Source: Achromobacter xylosoxidans (lineage in GTDB: Bacteria; Pseudomonadota; Gammaproteobacteria; Burkholderiales; Burkholderiaceae_B). Taken from it: DNA of 64,000 nt. The stretch is from assembly GCF_014490035.1 (NCBI RefSeq), contig NZ_CP061008.1, positions 434,001 to 498,000 on the forward strand, in the 5' to 3' direction. Shown here piece after piece: positions 1 to 7,565 of the stretch; positions within the stretch are counted from its first letter, which is position 1, and each line of letters opens with the position of its first letter. Below the pieces are notes generated by a model, which saw nothing but the letters and a program-made list of their open reading frames with translations, was not told where the DNA came from and did not search any database. A program made the translations under genes and the position numbers.

Positions 1-1
1 C

Positions 2-139
2 GTGGTGGCCGGACTGAGCCTGATCGTGCGTACCGAGCATTGCCGTCTCGAGCCTTTCCGCGCGGCGGTCATCGACGCCGCCAGCCAGATCAGCAGCCAG
101 TTGGCCGCGGTGGACGGCGCCTGGGTCGCCCGCACCTGA
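2..139 (+). CDS. C-terminal end of a transcriptional regulator, probably IclR family (partial)
   Basis: Only the last 45 codons are present; the reading frame is open from the window edge to the TGA at 137-139. The visible peptide contains RAAVIDAASQISSQLAAVDG, which resembles the final helix of IclR-type effector domains (a V..AA..IS..LG pattern). This is recognition from a short tail, so the family is tentative. The gene runs toward the LysR gene on the opposite strand, so the two genes converge and are separated by about 18 bp. Confidence 0.45.
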   Translation: MVAGLSLIVRTEHCRLEPFRAAVIDAASQISSQLAAVDGAWVART

Positions 140-157
140 ACACAGGCCTCCAGCCGC

Positions 158-1063
158 TCAGTCGGATCGCAACTGGCGGTCCCGGCCCAGGCGGCGCAAT
201 TCATCCAGCGTGTGGCGCAGCAACTCCGAGGGCTCGCTCTCCCGCCGGACATACATGCCGACCGAGCGCGAGAGCGCCTGCCGCAGGCGGGTCTTGCGCA
301 CGCCGCGCTGCGTCGCGTTGTCCAGCGACGACTCCGGCAACAGCGCAATGCCGCAGTTGTGCTGCACGAAGCGCGCGATGGTGTTCAGGTCCCGCAGGGA
401 ATAGAGTGGATTGAAAGGCTGGGACGCGGCCTGGAAGGCGCGTTCGGTCAGGACGCGCACGCTGGTGCCAGGCGGCATGCTGATCAAGGGCAGCCGGGCC
501 AGTTCCGTGGGCATCCAACGCGTGACGTCCGGTTTGATTTGGACGCTGTGGAACAGCACGAAGGGCTCGGTAAACAACTCCTGATAGACCAGGTCGGCAG
601 CGCCTTCCTCGTTCATCGTGGTCACGGCAATGTCCACCCGCCGCTCGCGCAGCAATTGCAGGGCTTCGTTGGCGATGGGATCGTAGACCTCTACGCGGAC
701 CCGAGGGTGCTTGCGCGCGAGACTCTGGATCAATAGCGGGATGAGCGACGCCGCAAGCGTGGGCAAGGCCGCGACGGCGACGCGGTTGTTGCGGTCGCGC
801 AGCCGATGGTCCAGTTCCAGCATGCCTTTCTCGTGCAGTGCCGTGATCTTGCGCGCGATCTCCAGGATGTCCTGGCCTTCGCGCGACAGGCGCACCATGC
901 GAGTGGTGCGCTCGAAGAGTTTGACGCCCAGCGTCTCTTCCGTTTCCTTCAGCAGTTTGCTCAGCGTGGGCTGAGTCACATGCAGCATTTCGGCGGTCCT
1001 CTGGAAGCTCAGGGTCTCTGCCAGCAGCACGAAGATGCGCAGTTGTCTCGTCGTCAGATTCAT
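158..1063 (-). CDS. LysR-family transcriptional regulator
   Basis: This 301-residue protein has the usual LysR length. Residues 1-60 form the winged helix-turn-helix (MNLTTRQLRIFVLLAETLSF, then the TQPTLSKLLKETEETLG recognition region), followed by a linker helix and a type-2 periplasmic-binding effector domain from about residue 90. It is transcribed divergently from the SDR/CMD/Bug operon at 1156-4334, with only 92 bp between the two start codons. By the usual LysR arrangement it should control that operon and itself in response to a pathway metabolite. The effector cannot be read from the sequence. Confidence 0.9.
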   Translation of the reverse strand: MNLTTRQLRIFVLLAETLSFQRTAEMLHVTQPTLSKLLKETEETLGVKLFERTTRMVRLSREGQDILEIARKITALHEKGMLELDHRLRDRNNRVAVAALPTLAASLIPLLIQSLARKHPRVRVEVYDPIANEALQLLRERRVDIAVTTMNEEGAADLVYQELFTEPFVLFHSVQIKPDVTRWMPTELARLPLISMPPGTSVRVLTERAFQAASQPFNPLYSLRDLNTIARFVQHNCGIALLPESSLDNATQRGVRKTRLRQALSRSVGMYVRRESEPSELLRHTLDELRRLGRDRQLRSD

Positions 1064-1083
1064 TCTTCTTGTCTATCAATGCC

Positions 1084-1097
1084 GTTCAAATTGGAAC
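1084..1097. promoter_or_regulatory. Candidate LysR operator between divergent genes
   Basis: A GTTC-N6-GAAC dyad lies between the LysR gene (start 1063) and the first SDR gene (start 1156). Position and symmetry suit a LysR binding site, but the match to a T-N11-A core is imperfect and no footprint can be inferred. Confidence 0.35.
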
Positions 1098-1155
1098 TTA
1101 ACCGGAGGAGCCGGCTGCCTTAGCCTCTACATCACGATCTTTCTCTGGAGCTGGG

Positions 1156-1950
1156 ATGTTTCGTCTTGATGGCAAGGTAGCCCTGGTGACCGGTTGCGGC
1201 ACGCTGGGCGAGGGGTGGGGCAATGGCAAGGCCGCCGCGGCGGTGCTTGCCAGGCAGGGCGCGGCGATTTTCGGTTGCGACCTGAACATCGACGCGGCGC
1301 GCCAGTCCGCGCAGGCCGTGGCCGCCGAGGGCGGCAAGATTACGGTCCGGCAGTGCGACGTCACGGATGGCGGCCAGGTGGCGGAACTGGTGCGGGCCTG
1401 CATGGACACATACGGCCGCATCGACGTGCTGGTCAACAACGTGGGCCGCTCGGAACCGGGCGATCCGGTCTCCATGCCGGAGGATCTTTGGCACGATCAG
1501 ATCCAGGTGAACCTGACCTCCGCCTTCCTGTGCTGCAAGCACGTCATCCCCCTCATGAAGAGCGCCGGTGGAGGATCGATTATCAACATTTCATCCATCG
1601 CCGGGCTGCGTTATGCGGGCAAACCCCAGGTCGGCTACGCCGCCGCCAAGGCCGCCTTGATGCAGATGACGGCAACCACGGCTGTCATCTATGCGCAAGA
1701 CGGCGTGCGGCTGAACTCGGTGGTCCCGGGACTGATGTTCACGCCCCTGGTGGAGCGCCTGGCGCAGAAATACGCCAAGGGCGATTACGAGGGGTTCGTG
1801 GCCCACCGCCATGCCCAGGTGCCGGCGGGCCGCATGGGCGACGCCTGGGATGTGGCCCATGCCGTGGCTTTCCTGGCCAGCGATGAGAGCCGCTACATCA
1901 CGGGGCAACAGATCGTGGTGGATGGCGGCATCACCATGGCGACGCGTTGA
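1156..1950 (+). CDS. SDR-family NAD(P)-dependent oxidoreductase (first of a paralogous pair)
   Basis: This 264-residue protein has the classical SDR length and a Rossmann fold. The nucleotide loop near residue 10 is of the extended VTGCGTLGEGWGNG type rather than plain TGxxxGIG. An NNVG motif follows near residue 95, and the catalytic set is Ser in NISSIAG with the YAAAK Tyr/Lys pair near residue 160. The C-terminus ITGQQIVVDGG is typical. The next gene is a close paralogue 16 bp downstream, and a carboxymuconolactone-decarboxylase-like gene and a Bug protein follow. It presumably oxidises an alcohol or reduces a ketone in an unidentified catabolic route. Confidence 0.88.
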   Translation: MFRLDGKVALVTGCGTLGEGWGNGKAAAAVLARQGAAIFGCDLNIDAARQSAQAVAAEGGKITVRQCDVTDGGQVAELVRACMDTYGRIDVLVNNVGRSEPGDPVSMPEDLWHDQIQVNLTSAFLCCKHVIPLMKSAGGGSIINISSIAGLRYAGKPQVGYAAAKAALMQMTATTAVIYAQDGVRLNSVVPGLMFTPLVERLAQKYAKGDYEGFVAHRHAQVPAGRMGDAWDVAHAVAFLASDESRYITGQQIVVDGGITMATR

Positions 1951-1966
1951 GCGGAGGACAGTCGCG

Positions 1967-2788
1967 ATGCATGTGCATGAGCAAGCGAGCGCCGGGCGCC
2001 TGGCGGGCAAAGTGGCCTTGATCTTCGGCGCAGGTTGCGTCGGACCGGGATGGGGCAACGGGCGAGCGATCGCCGTGCGTTTCGCCCAGGAGGGGGCTGT
2101 GGTGGTCGCGGTGGACATGCGGCCGGAGTCCTTGCCCGAGACTCTGGAGTTGGCTGGGCGCTACAGGTCCCGCATCGAAACCCACATCTGCGACGTGGGC
2201 GACGCTGCCCAGGTCGCCGCGTTGGTCGAAACCGTGGCGCGGCGGCACGGGCGGATCGACATTCTGGTCAACAACGTGGGAGGCCCCATTCCCGGCGGTC
2301 CGGCGGCGCTTACGCAAACGGATTGGCATAGGCAGCTCGACCTGAACCTGACCTCGGTGTACACGACCTGCCACTACGTCCTGCCCATCATGGAGGAGCA
2401 GGGCGCCGGCGCCGTGGTCAACGTGTCCTCGACCTCGGCCATACGCTGGACCGGCGCGCCGCAGGTCGGCTATGCGGCCGCCAAGGCGGGCGTGATGCAG
2501 TTCGGCCGCGTGGCCGCCGTGGAATACGCCAGCAAGGGGGTGCGCATCAATACGGTCTTGCCGGGCCAGCTCCATACGCCGCTGGTCGATGCCTTCCTCG
2601 CTGGCCAGCAGAGCGCGGGCGATATCGACGCCCTGCTGGAGCGGCGGCGGCGCCGCATTCCGCTGCCGTTTTCCGGCGATGGTCGGGACACGGCCAATGC
2701 CGTGCTCTTTCTCGCCTCGGACGAGGCGCGTTTCATCACCGGAACCGAGTTGATCGTGGACGGGGGCATGAGCGCCCGCTGCGACTGA
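1967..2788 (+). CDS. SDR-family NAD(P)-dependent oxidoreductase (second of a paralogous pair)
   Basis: This 273-residue SDR is paralogous to its upstream neighbour. It shares the unusual glycine loop (FGAGCVGPGWGNG), NNVGG, the SSTSAIRW serine region, YAAAK and a terminal TGTELIVDGG. The frame is open from 1811 inside the previous gene, but ATG 1967 is chosen because a GGAGG Shine-Dalgarno at 1952-1956 sits just upstream and the Rossmann fold then begins near residue 15. Two adjacent copies suggest successive or stereospecific dehydrogenations of one substrate; this is inference. Confidence 0.88.
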   Translation: MHVHEQASAGRLAGKVALIFGAGCVGPGWGNGRAIAVRFAQEGAVVVAVDMRPESLPETLELAGRYRSRIETHICDVGDAAQVAALVETVARRHGRIDILVNNVGGPIPGGPAALTQTDWHRQLDLNLTSVYTTCHYVLPIMEEQGAGAVVNVSSTSAIRWTGAPQVGYAAAKAGVMQFGRVAAVEYASKGVRINTVLPGQLHTPLVDAFLAGQQSAGDIDALLERRRRRIPLPFSGDGRDTANAVLFLASDEARFITGTELIVDGGMSARCD

Positions 2789-2811
2789 AAACCAAGCTGA
2801 GGAGAATCACG

Positions 2812-3324
2812 ATGGCGCGAATTGAATATGCGGATATCGCCAGGCCGGAGATCCGGCCGCTGGTCGAACGCATCGAACGGGAGCGGTCCAGCCTGCCGAA
2901 TCTCTATCGGATGCTGCTCAACAGCCCGCCGGTGGCGCAAGGCTGGCTGGCCTATCTCACGGCGATACGCCAGCACAGCGGGCTTGCGCCCAAACTGCGG
3001 GAGATGCTCATCCTGCGCGTCGCGGTGCTGAACCAGGCCGATTACGAGTTCGATCAACATCTGCCGATCGCCTTGAAGGCGGGCTGCAGCGAAGATCAGG
3101 TGCAGGGCTTGAAGACCGGCAATTTCGCATCGCTGGACTTGGGCGAACGCGCGGCCATGGCGTATTGCGACGAGATGACGCGCGACATCCGGGTCCGGGA
3201 CGTCACGTTCGCGGCCATCCGCGAGGCTTTCGATGCCCGCGCGATCGTTGAGATCACGGCCACGGTGGCCGCGTACAACATGGTGTCGCGCTTTCTGGAG
3301 GCGATACAGATCGACCACGAATGA
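2812..3324 (+). CDS. Carboxymuconolactone decarboxylase-like (AhpD-fold) protein
   Basis: This 170-residue all-helical protein has the CMD/AhpD-like core LREMLILRVAVLNQADYEFDQHLPIALKAG at about residues 63-92. Split for reading: LREMLILRVAVLN, then ADYEFDQHLPIALKAG. The CxxC redox pair of true AhpD peroxidases is absent, so a hydrolase or decarboxylase-like role is more likely than peroxidase activity. A GAGGAG ribosome-binding site precedes the ATG. It is third in the SDR-SDR-CMD-Bug operon, so it probably acts on a product of the two dehydrogenases. Exact chemistry unknown. Confidence 0.8.
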   Translation: MARIEYADIARPEIRPLVERIERERSSLPNLYRMLLNSPPVAQGWLAYLTAIRQHSGLAPKLREMLILRVAVLNQADYEFDQHLPIALKAGCSEDQVQGLKTGNFASLDLGERAAMAYCDEMTRDIRVRDVTFAAIREAFDARAIVEITATVAAYNMVSRFLEAIQIDHE

Positions 3325-3368
3325 ACGGCTTCTTGCACAGCCGGTAAATAAGAAAACAGGAGACATGC

Positions 3369-4334
3369 ATGCACAGCTTCAAACGATTTGGTGGCGCGTT
3401 CGCATCCCTTGCGCTGGGCCTGGCCCTGAGCGCGACAGCCCATGCCGGCTATCCGGCAAAGCCGGTGCAACTGATCATTCCGTTCGCGCCCGGCGATACC
3501 GACCAGATGCTGCGGCCCATCACCGAGAAGATGGGGAAATACCTGGGCCAGCCCATCGTGATGAACTACAAGCCCGGCGCGGGAGGAGGCATAGGCGCGG
3601 CATACACGGCCTCGGCGGCGCCCGACGGCTATACCATCGTGGGCAGTTCGCCGGGGGCGCTGGTAGTGGTTCCGCTGGCCAACAAGGAAATCAAGTACAC
3701 AACGGAGTCCTTCGCTCCGGTCGCCGCGATATCCCTGGGCGGCATGATGATCGTCGCGCCCGGGAAGTCCAGGTACAAGACCCTGGCCGACGTGGTGGCC
3801 GACGCCAAGGCGCGTCCCGATGCCATCTCCTACGGCACCTCGGGAGCCATGGGCATCAGCCATCTGTTGGGCGAAACGTTCGCCTCGGAGGCCAAGGTCA
3901 AGTTGCGCCACATTCCCTTCCAGGGCAGCACGCCGGCGGTCACCGCCTTGCTGGGCGGCCACACGGATATCGCCGTGTCCGCAGTGGGGCCGGCGCAGGC
4001 GCATATTCAGTCCGGCGGCTTGCGGCCACTGGCCGTCTTCAGCAGCAAGCGGTTGGTGGCCTATCCGGACGTGCCGACCCTGCGCGAACTGGGCTACGAC
4101 GTCGGCAGCCCCACCATCTACGGGCTGATGGCGCCCAAGGGCACGCCGCCCCAGGTGGTCGACGCCTTGTACCAGGCTGCCCGCAAGGTCGTGGCGGAGC
4201 AGGGCGATGAGGTGAACAAGACCCTGGGCGGCATAGGCGCGGAAATCAGCGTGCTGAGCCCGCAGGAGTACGGCGCCTATCTGCAGGAGCAGCGAGCGTT
4301 GTTTTCCAGGGCGATCGGCCTGATCCGCGAATAA
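3369..4334 (+). CDS. Bug-family tripartite tricarboxylate transporter substrate-binding protein
   Basis: This 321-residue periplasmic protein starts with a Sec signal peptide ending near SATAHAG (about residue 27). The hallmark Bug sequences follow: YPAKPVQLIIPFAPGD, the PGAGGGIGAAYTASAAPDGYT stretch (written as PGAGGGIGAA plus APDGYT), and a DVPTLRELGYD region near residue 240. It binds a small carboxylate or similar solute outside the inner membrane. No TctA/TctB membrane genes lie nearby, so uptake must use a remote permease or the protein only senses. An AGGAG site lies 6 bp before the ATG. A bidirectional terminator follows. Confidence 0.92.
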   Translation: MHSFKRFGGAFASLALGLALSATAHAGYPAKPVQLIIPFAPGDTDQMLRPITEKMGKYLGQPIVMNYKPGAGGGIGAAYTASAAPDGYTIVGSSPGALVVVPLANKEIKYTTESFAPVAAISLGGMMIVAPGKSRYKTLADVVADAKARPDAISYGTSGAMGISHLLGETFASEAKVKLRHIPFQGSTPAVTALLGGHTDIAVSAVGPAQAHIQSGGLRPLAVFSSKRLVAYPDVPTLRELGYDVGSPTIYGLMAPKGTPPQVVDALYQAARKVVAEQGDEVNKTLGGIGAEISVLSPQEYGAYLQEQRALFSRAIGLIRE

Positions 4335-4356
4335 TCGGCGTGCCAGCGCGCGCAAA

Positions 4357-4392
4357 GAAAAAGCCCCTTGATTTGCTCAAGGGGCTTTTTTC
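4357..4392. terminator. Bidirectional intrinsic terminator
   Basis: An A-tract, AAGCCCCTTG, a short loop, CAAGGGGCTT and a T-tract form a GC-rich hairpin flanked by A and T runs. It lies between the convergent Bug gene (ends 4334) and cytochrome gene (ends 4410) and can serve both. Confidence 0.9.
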
Positions 4393-4409
4393 ATCATGGG
4401 AGGCGAGTC

Positions 4410-5342
4410 TTACTTCGCCGCATCCACCATGTACTGCACCGCTGCGCGGATGTCGTCTTCCGAGGCGTTGGCCGCGCCGCCCTTCGGGGGCATCGGCGGC
4501 TTGCCTTGCATGGCGACCTTCACCATGGCGTCCATGCCGGTCTTGATGTACGGATCCCAGGCGGCCTTGTCGCCGAACTTGGGGGCGTTGGCCACGCCGG
4601 TGGCATGGCAGGCGAAACAGACGCTCTTGTACAGCTTTTCGCCGGCCGGATTGACTGCCGCGGCTTGCGGCGCGGCGGCCTGGGCTGCCGGAGCAGGGGC
4701 AGGCGCCGCGGCGGCCGGTGCAGCGGCCGCGGGGGCAGCAGCAGCCGGGGCAGCAGCAGCCGGGGCAGCAGCCGGCGCCGCAACTGCGACGGCAGGAGCG
4801 GCAGCGGCTTCCTTCTTGTCGCCTTCCGCAGCCGGAGCGGCGGGTTCGGACAGCGAAGCGCCCGACTTGTTGGCCATGTACACCACGGCGCGCGCGACTT
4901 CGTAGTCGGACAGCGTGGGGTTGCCGCCCTTGGCGGGCATGCCGCCCTTGCCGTGCAGGGCCACGTTCATCATGGCGTCGTAGCCCGCGGTGATGAAGGG
5001 CGCCCAGGCGGCGTTATCGCCCACCTTGGGTGCGCCAGCCACGCCGGCGGTATGACAGGCCGTACAGACGGCGGCGAAGACCTGTTCGCCGGTCTTGAAG
5101 ACCTTGGGGGCATTCGCATCGACCAGCTGGAAACCCGCGACGGGGGCGATACGCTTGGCGACGGCTTCCTGGGACAGCGTGTCCGAACCCGCACCTGTCT
5201 TGGTGCCCGAGACCACCATGTTCACCAGTAGGATGATGATGGCGATCGGAATCACGAAAGACAGGACGATCGTGACGATCAGTTGCTTCGGGGTCTTGAT
5301 GGGGGAGGAGTGCTCTTCTATGTGTTCCTGCTCGTTGCTCAT
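4410..5342 (-). CDS. Membrane-anchored di-haem cytochrome c5-type protein
   Basis: This 310-residue protein has an N-terminal transmembrane anchor (about residues 18-45), then two class I cytochrome c domains. The haem-binding motifs are CTACH near residue 93 and CFACH near residue 240, each followed by an MPAKGG or MPPKGG axial-Met region. An Ala/Pro-rich linker of about 50 residues joins the domains. ATG 5342 is preferred over an in-frame TTG six bases upstream. The protein should carry electrons on the periplasmic side of the inner membrane. It is a single-gene unit ending at the shared terminator. Confidence 0.9.
   Translation of the reverse strand: MSNEQEHIEEHSSPIKTPKQLIVTIVLSFVIPIAIIILLVNMVVSGTKTGAGSDTLSQEAVAKRIAPVAGFQLVDANAPKVFKTGEQVFAAVCTACHTAGVAGAPKVGDNAAWAPFITAGYDAMMNVALHGKGGMPAKGGNPTLSDYEVARAVVYMANKSGASLSEPAAPAAEGDKKEAAAAPAVAVAAPAAAPAAAAPAAAAPAAAAPAAAAPAPAPAAQAAAPQAAAVNPAGEKLYKSVCFACHATGVANAPKFGDKAAWDPYIKTGMDAMVKVAMQGKPPMPPKGGAANASEDDIRAAVQYMVDAAK
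4731..4772. repeat. Short tandem repeat (15-bp unit) encoding the Ala/Pro linker
   Basis: Near-identical GGGGCAGCAGCAGCC units follow one another inside the cytochrome gene. They encode the AAAAP repeats of the linker and are a likely site of length variation between strains. Confidence 0.75.
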
Positions 5343-5552
5343 GACCAAATCCTGCTAACGGGTACCGGGGGCGCCTGGCGGCGGCAACAGAAAATCAGTA
5401 CTGCACAAGTCGGCGGCATGAAGAGCCCGCCTTGCAAGCAAACGCTGGATTATATAACGGTGTCATAGACACGAGTCCAATGCAACCGACGGGGTTTTCG
5501 CTGAGTTTGACGGAAGATTTGATCCAGTTCATGCAGTTCAGCGAAAACTGGG

Positions 5553-5558
5553 TACAAT
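5553..5558 (+). promoter_or_regulatory. Likely -10 element of the tRNA-Arg promoter
   Basis: TACAAT, preceded by GG, lies 17 bp before the tRNA. No convincing -35 at standard spacing was found, so only the -10 is claimed. Confidence 0.45.
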
Positions 5559-5574
5559 ACCGCCTCCTTGCGCT

Positions 5575-5649
5575 GCGCCCGTAGTTCAATGGATAGAATG
5601 AGAGTTTCCGAAGCTCTTGATACAGGTTCGATTCCTGTCGGGCGCGCCA
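5575..5649 (+). tRNA. tRNA-Arg (anticodon CCG)
   Basis: A full cloverleaf can be drawn. The acceptor stem is GCGCCCG (5575-5581) with CGGGCGC (5639-5645), followed by discriminator G and an encoded CCA (5647-5649). The D stem is GTTC/GAAT. The anticodon stem AGAGT/GCTCT encloses loop TTCCGAA, giving anticodon CCG at 5608-5610. The T stem ACAGG/CCTGT encloses TTCGATT. It reads CGG arginine codons. Confidence 0.95.
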
Positions 5650-5968
5650 CCAACTCCAAGACTAAGAATGGCTTGGGTCCACACTGGGCCTGACGTGGCT
5701 GTTCCGACTCCGGTTCAGAAGGTCTGATTGGCCTCTCCGGAAGATGCCGCGCAGCAAGTCGCCGCATCTTGTCTCCTCCTCGCTGATTTGCGATCTTGTC
5801 GATCCACTTCGAGTAGACCTCGAAGAGCAGCTCCTCGCGTATGCGCTCCCGAATGTCTAGCTCCCGCAACTCTGATCTCCAGATTCCGAGGGCTGCGGTG
5901 CCGGCCATCCACTCGCGGCGGAAGTTGTACCGGCTCCCCCGGAGGCAATCTTCTGAGGCTTCAAGCAG
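5650..5968. other. Gap between the tRNA and the toxin-antitoxin operon, with a possible gene remnant on the minus strand
   Basis: No convincing gene is present. On the minus strand a frame from ATG 5908 begins MAGTAALGIWRSELRELDIR and is rich in charged helix-forming residues to about 5750. It then runs into the tRNA, so a functional full-length product is unlikely. I recognise no family and see no integrase motif. Its position beside a tRNA and a toxin-antitoxin pair would suit a decayed mobile-element fragment, but that is a guess. Confidence 0.3.
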
Positions 5969-6010
5969 AAGGAATATTCCCTTGATGGAATATTCCTTCG
6001 GGGCTATAAT
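5969..6010 (+). promoter_or_regulatory. higBA promoter with two palindromic operators
   Basis: The -35 TTGATG (5982-5987) and -10 TATAAT (6005-6010) are separated by exactly 17 bp. Two identical perfect palindromes, GGAATATTCC, lie at 5971-5980 and 5987-5996, flanking and touching the -35 box. Together they form a larger inverted repeat (AAGGAATATTCC/GGAATATTCCTT). The arrangement fits autorepression by the antitoxin or the toxin-antitoxin complex. Confidence 0.85.
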
Positions 6011-6036
6011 TCGGTTGCCATGCTGACGGGGGAGCG

Positions 6037-6402
6037 ATGGCCTGGGAAGTCGAGTTCACGGACGAATTTGAGGTTTGGTGGAATGGTCTGTCGGAGCGAG
6101 AACAGGAGTCTGTCGTCGCTACCGTTGGTCTTCTGGAAGCTCGTGGCACCACCCTCGGCTTCCCGCATTCCAGCGGCATCAACGGTTCCAAGCATGAGCA
6201 CATGCGGGAGCTTAGGACTCAAGCCGGAGGCCGCCCGCTGCGCACGTTGTATGCCTTTGATCCAAGGCGAGCGGCAATTTTGTTGATTGGCGGGGACAAG
6301 ACGGGCAACGATCGTTGGTATGAAGAGTTTGTGCCGTTGGCAGACAAACTATATGACGATCATTTGAGATTATTGCGAAAGGAAGGGCAGATAAATGGCT
6401 AA
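6037..6402 (+). CDS. higB: Type II toxin, RelE/HigB-like
   Basis: This 121-residue protein belongs to the Gp49/HigB-like group of RelE-superfamily toxins. Its visible features are the N-terminal WEVEFTDEFEVWWNGL, the central MRELRTQAGGRPLRTLYAFDP, and the LLIGGDKTGNDRWYEEFVPLAD segment. Such proteins cleave mRNA, usually on the ribosome. The toxin gene comes first and overlaps the antitoxin gene by 8 bp, the toxin-first order typical of higBA. It is expressed from the operator-flanked promoter at 5982-6010. Family assignment is by pattern recognition; the catalytic residues were not mapped. Confidence 0.85.
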   Translation: MAWEVEFTDEFEVWWNGLSEREQESVVATVGLLEARGTTLGFPHSSGINGSKHEHMRELRTQAGGRPLRTLYAFDPRRAAILLIGGDKTGNDRWYEEFVPLADKLYDDHLRLLRKEGQING

Positions 6403-6709
6403 GAAATTTGGGACGCTCCGCGCCGCCATGTCGCCGGAATCACAGCTTCGCGCCAAGGCTGCCACAGAGCAGATGCTTCAAGAGATGCCGCTTCAGGAAC
6501 TGCGACAGGCACGAGGTTTGTCGCAGAAAGTTCTGGCAGAGGTGTTGCATGTTCAACAGCCGTCCATTGCAAAAATGGAGAAGCGGACGGACATGTATAT
6601 ATCGACGTTACGAAGCCACATTGAGGCAATGGGTGGCAAGCTTGAAGTGGTCGCTCGTTTCCCGGATGGCGCTGTCAAGATCACCAATTTTTCTGATCTG
6701 GCCGCGTAG
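6395..6709 (+). CDS. higA: Type II antitoxin, XRE/HigA-like helix-turn-helix protein
   Basis: This 104-residue protein has a Cro/C1-type HTH at about residues 35-75 (LRQARGLSQKVLAEVLHVQQ, then SIAKMEKRTDMYISTLRSHI) and a short C-terminal extension ending in FPDGAVKITNF, as in HigA2-like antitoxins. It should neutralise the toxin encoded just upstream and bind the GGAATATTCC palindromes at the operon promoter. The start overlaps the toxin stop by 8 bp, implying translational coupling. Confidence 0.85.
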   Translation: MAKKFGTLRAAMSPESQLRAKAATEQMLQEMPLQELRQARGLSQKVLAEVLHVQQPSIAKMEKRTDMYISTLRSHIEAMGGKLEVVARFPDGAVKITNFSDLAA

Positions 6710-6734
6710 AGTCTGGGGTCATAGGAGAGCAGTC

Positions 6735-6763
6735 CAGTCCGCCGCGGATCCTTGCGCGGACTG
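6735..6763 (+). terminator. Hairpin after the toxin-antitoxin operon
   Basis: CAGTCCGC and GCGGACTG form a perfect 8-bp stem with a 13-nt loop 26 bp after the antitoxin stop. No T-tract follows, so it may be a weak or Rho-assisted terminator or an mRNA-protecting stem. Confidence 0.4.
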
Positions 6764-6809
6764 CCAACGCTCTTGATCCGATCGCCAAATCTGCAAGCTT
6801 CCTGCCGTC

Positions 6810-7565
6810 TCAGGTCGTAGTCTGCACATGCAGCCGGCTGGACTTGCAGCGGTGCAAGGCGCGGTAATGCTCCAGCGCGCGCCCGTTGGCGCCATAGGCG
6901 ATGGACTCGATGCGCAGCAGGGGTTCGGGTTCCTTCATGCCCAGCAATTCGCAGGTCTGGGCGTCCGGCTGCACCGCGTCGATCCAACGTTCCGCGCGCA
7001 CGATGCGCAGGCCGTACTGCCTGCGCAGCACGTCATACAGCGAGCGGTTTTCCAGGCGGGTGCGGTGCAGGCCCGGCACCAGATCGGCGGGCACGGCCGT
7101 TTCCACCAGCAATTGCAGTTCGCCGTCGACGCTGCGCAGGCGCTTGAGCGCCACGACCTGGTTGTCTTCAGTCAGCCCCAGCGAACTGGCTTCGTGCGTC
7201 GTGGGTGCGCGTAGTTCCTGCAGCAGCACCTGGGTGCGTACCGTGCGGCCCTTGCGTTCCATTTCGTCCGAAAAGCCCAGCACGGTGGACACGAAGTCTT
7301 CGTCGCGCTCGCGCGCCGATACGAAGGCGCCCTGGCCGCGGATCTTGTAGATCAGGCCGTTGCGGACCAGGTCCGCCAGCGCTTCGCGCACGACGATGCG
7401 CGAAATGCCATATTGCTCGCCGAACTCGGCCTCGGTGGGCAGCTTGTCGCCGACGGCCAGTTCGCCTTGCAGGATCTTGCCGCGCACCACGTCGCGGAAC
7501 TGAGTCCAGAGCGGGGCGCCGGCGCTGCGGTCCAATATGGCTTCGGTGGAGATGGGGCTGCTCAT
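6810..7565 (-). CDS. GntR-family regulator (HutC/UTRA type) of the carbohydrate island
   Basis: The 251-residue protein has an N-terminal winged HTH (LPTEAEFGEQYGISRIVVREAL, residues about 38-60, written LPTEAEFGEQYGIS plus RIVVREAL). A UTRA effector domain follows from about residue 85, including VVALKRLRSVDGE and LLRIESIAYG. The start at ATG 7565 overlaps the stop of the GlpD-like gene in an ATGA, so it is the last gene of the kinase-dehydrogenase-regulator operon. It probably represses both divergent operons through the TGTCATAACA sites at 10817-10827 and 10906-10916, with a pathway phosphate ester as likely inducer (inference). Confidence 0.88.
   Translation of the reverse strand: MSSPISTEAILDRSAGAPLWTQFRDVVRGKILQGELAVGDKLPTEAEFGEQYGISRIVVREALADLVRNGLIYKIRGQGAFVSARERDEDFVSTVLGFSDEMERKGRTVRTQVLLQELRAPTTHEASSLGLTEDNQVVALKRLRSVDGELQLLVETAVPADLVPGLHRTRLENRSLYDVLRRQYGLRIVRAERWIDAVQPDAQTCELLGMKEPEPLLRIESIAYGANGRALEHYRALHRCKSSRLHVQTTT

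Noticed and set aside
40..736. Several Arg/Pro-rich plus-strand frames across the LysR gene
   Set aside because: They are shadows of the minus-strand LysR gene, with no ribosome-binding sites and low-complexity composition.
4731..4772. A CRISPR-like repeat
   Set aside because: It is a coding tandem repeat without spacers; no CRISPR array or cas gene was seen in the window.
5450..5908. A 152-codon minus-strand frame that runs through the tRNA
   Set aside because: Its 3' third is translated tRNA sequence, so it is not a real full-length gene; only its first part is kept as a possible remnant.
5650..5968. An integrase remnant beside the tRNA
   Set aside because: No tyrosine- or serine-recombinase motif is visible on either strand, and no copy of the tRNA 3' end was found nearby.
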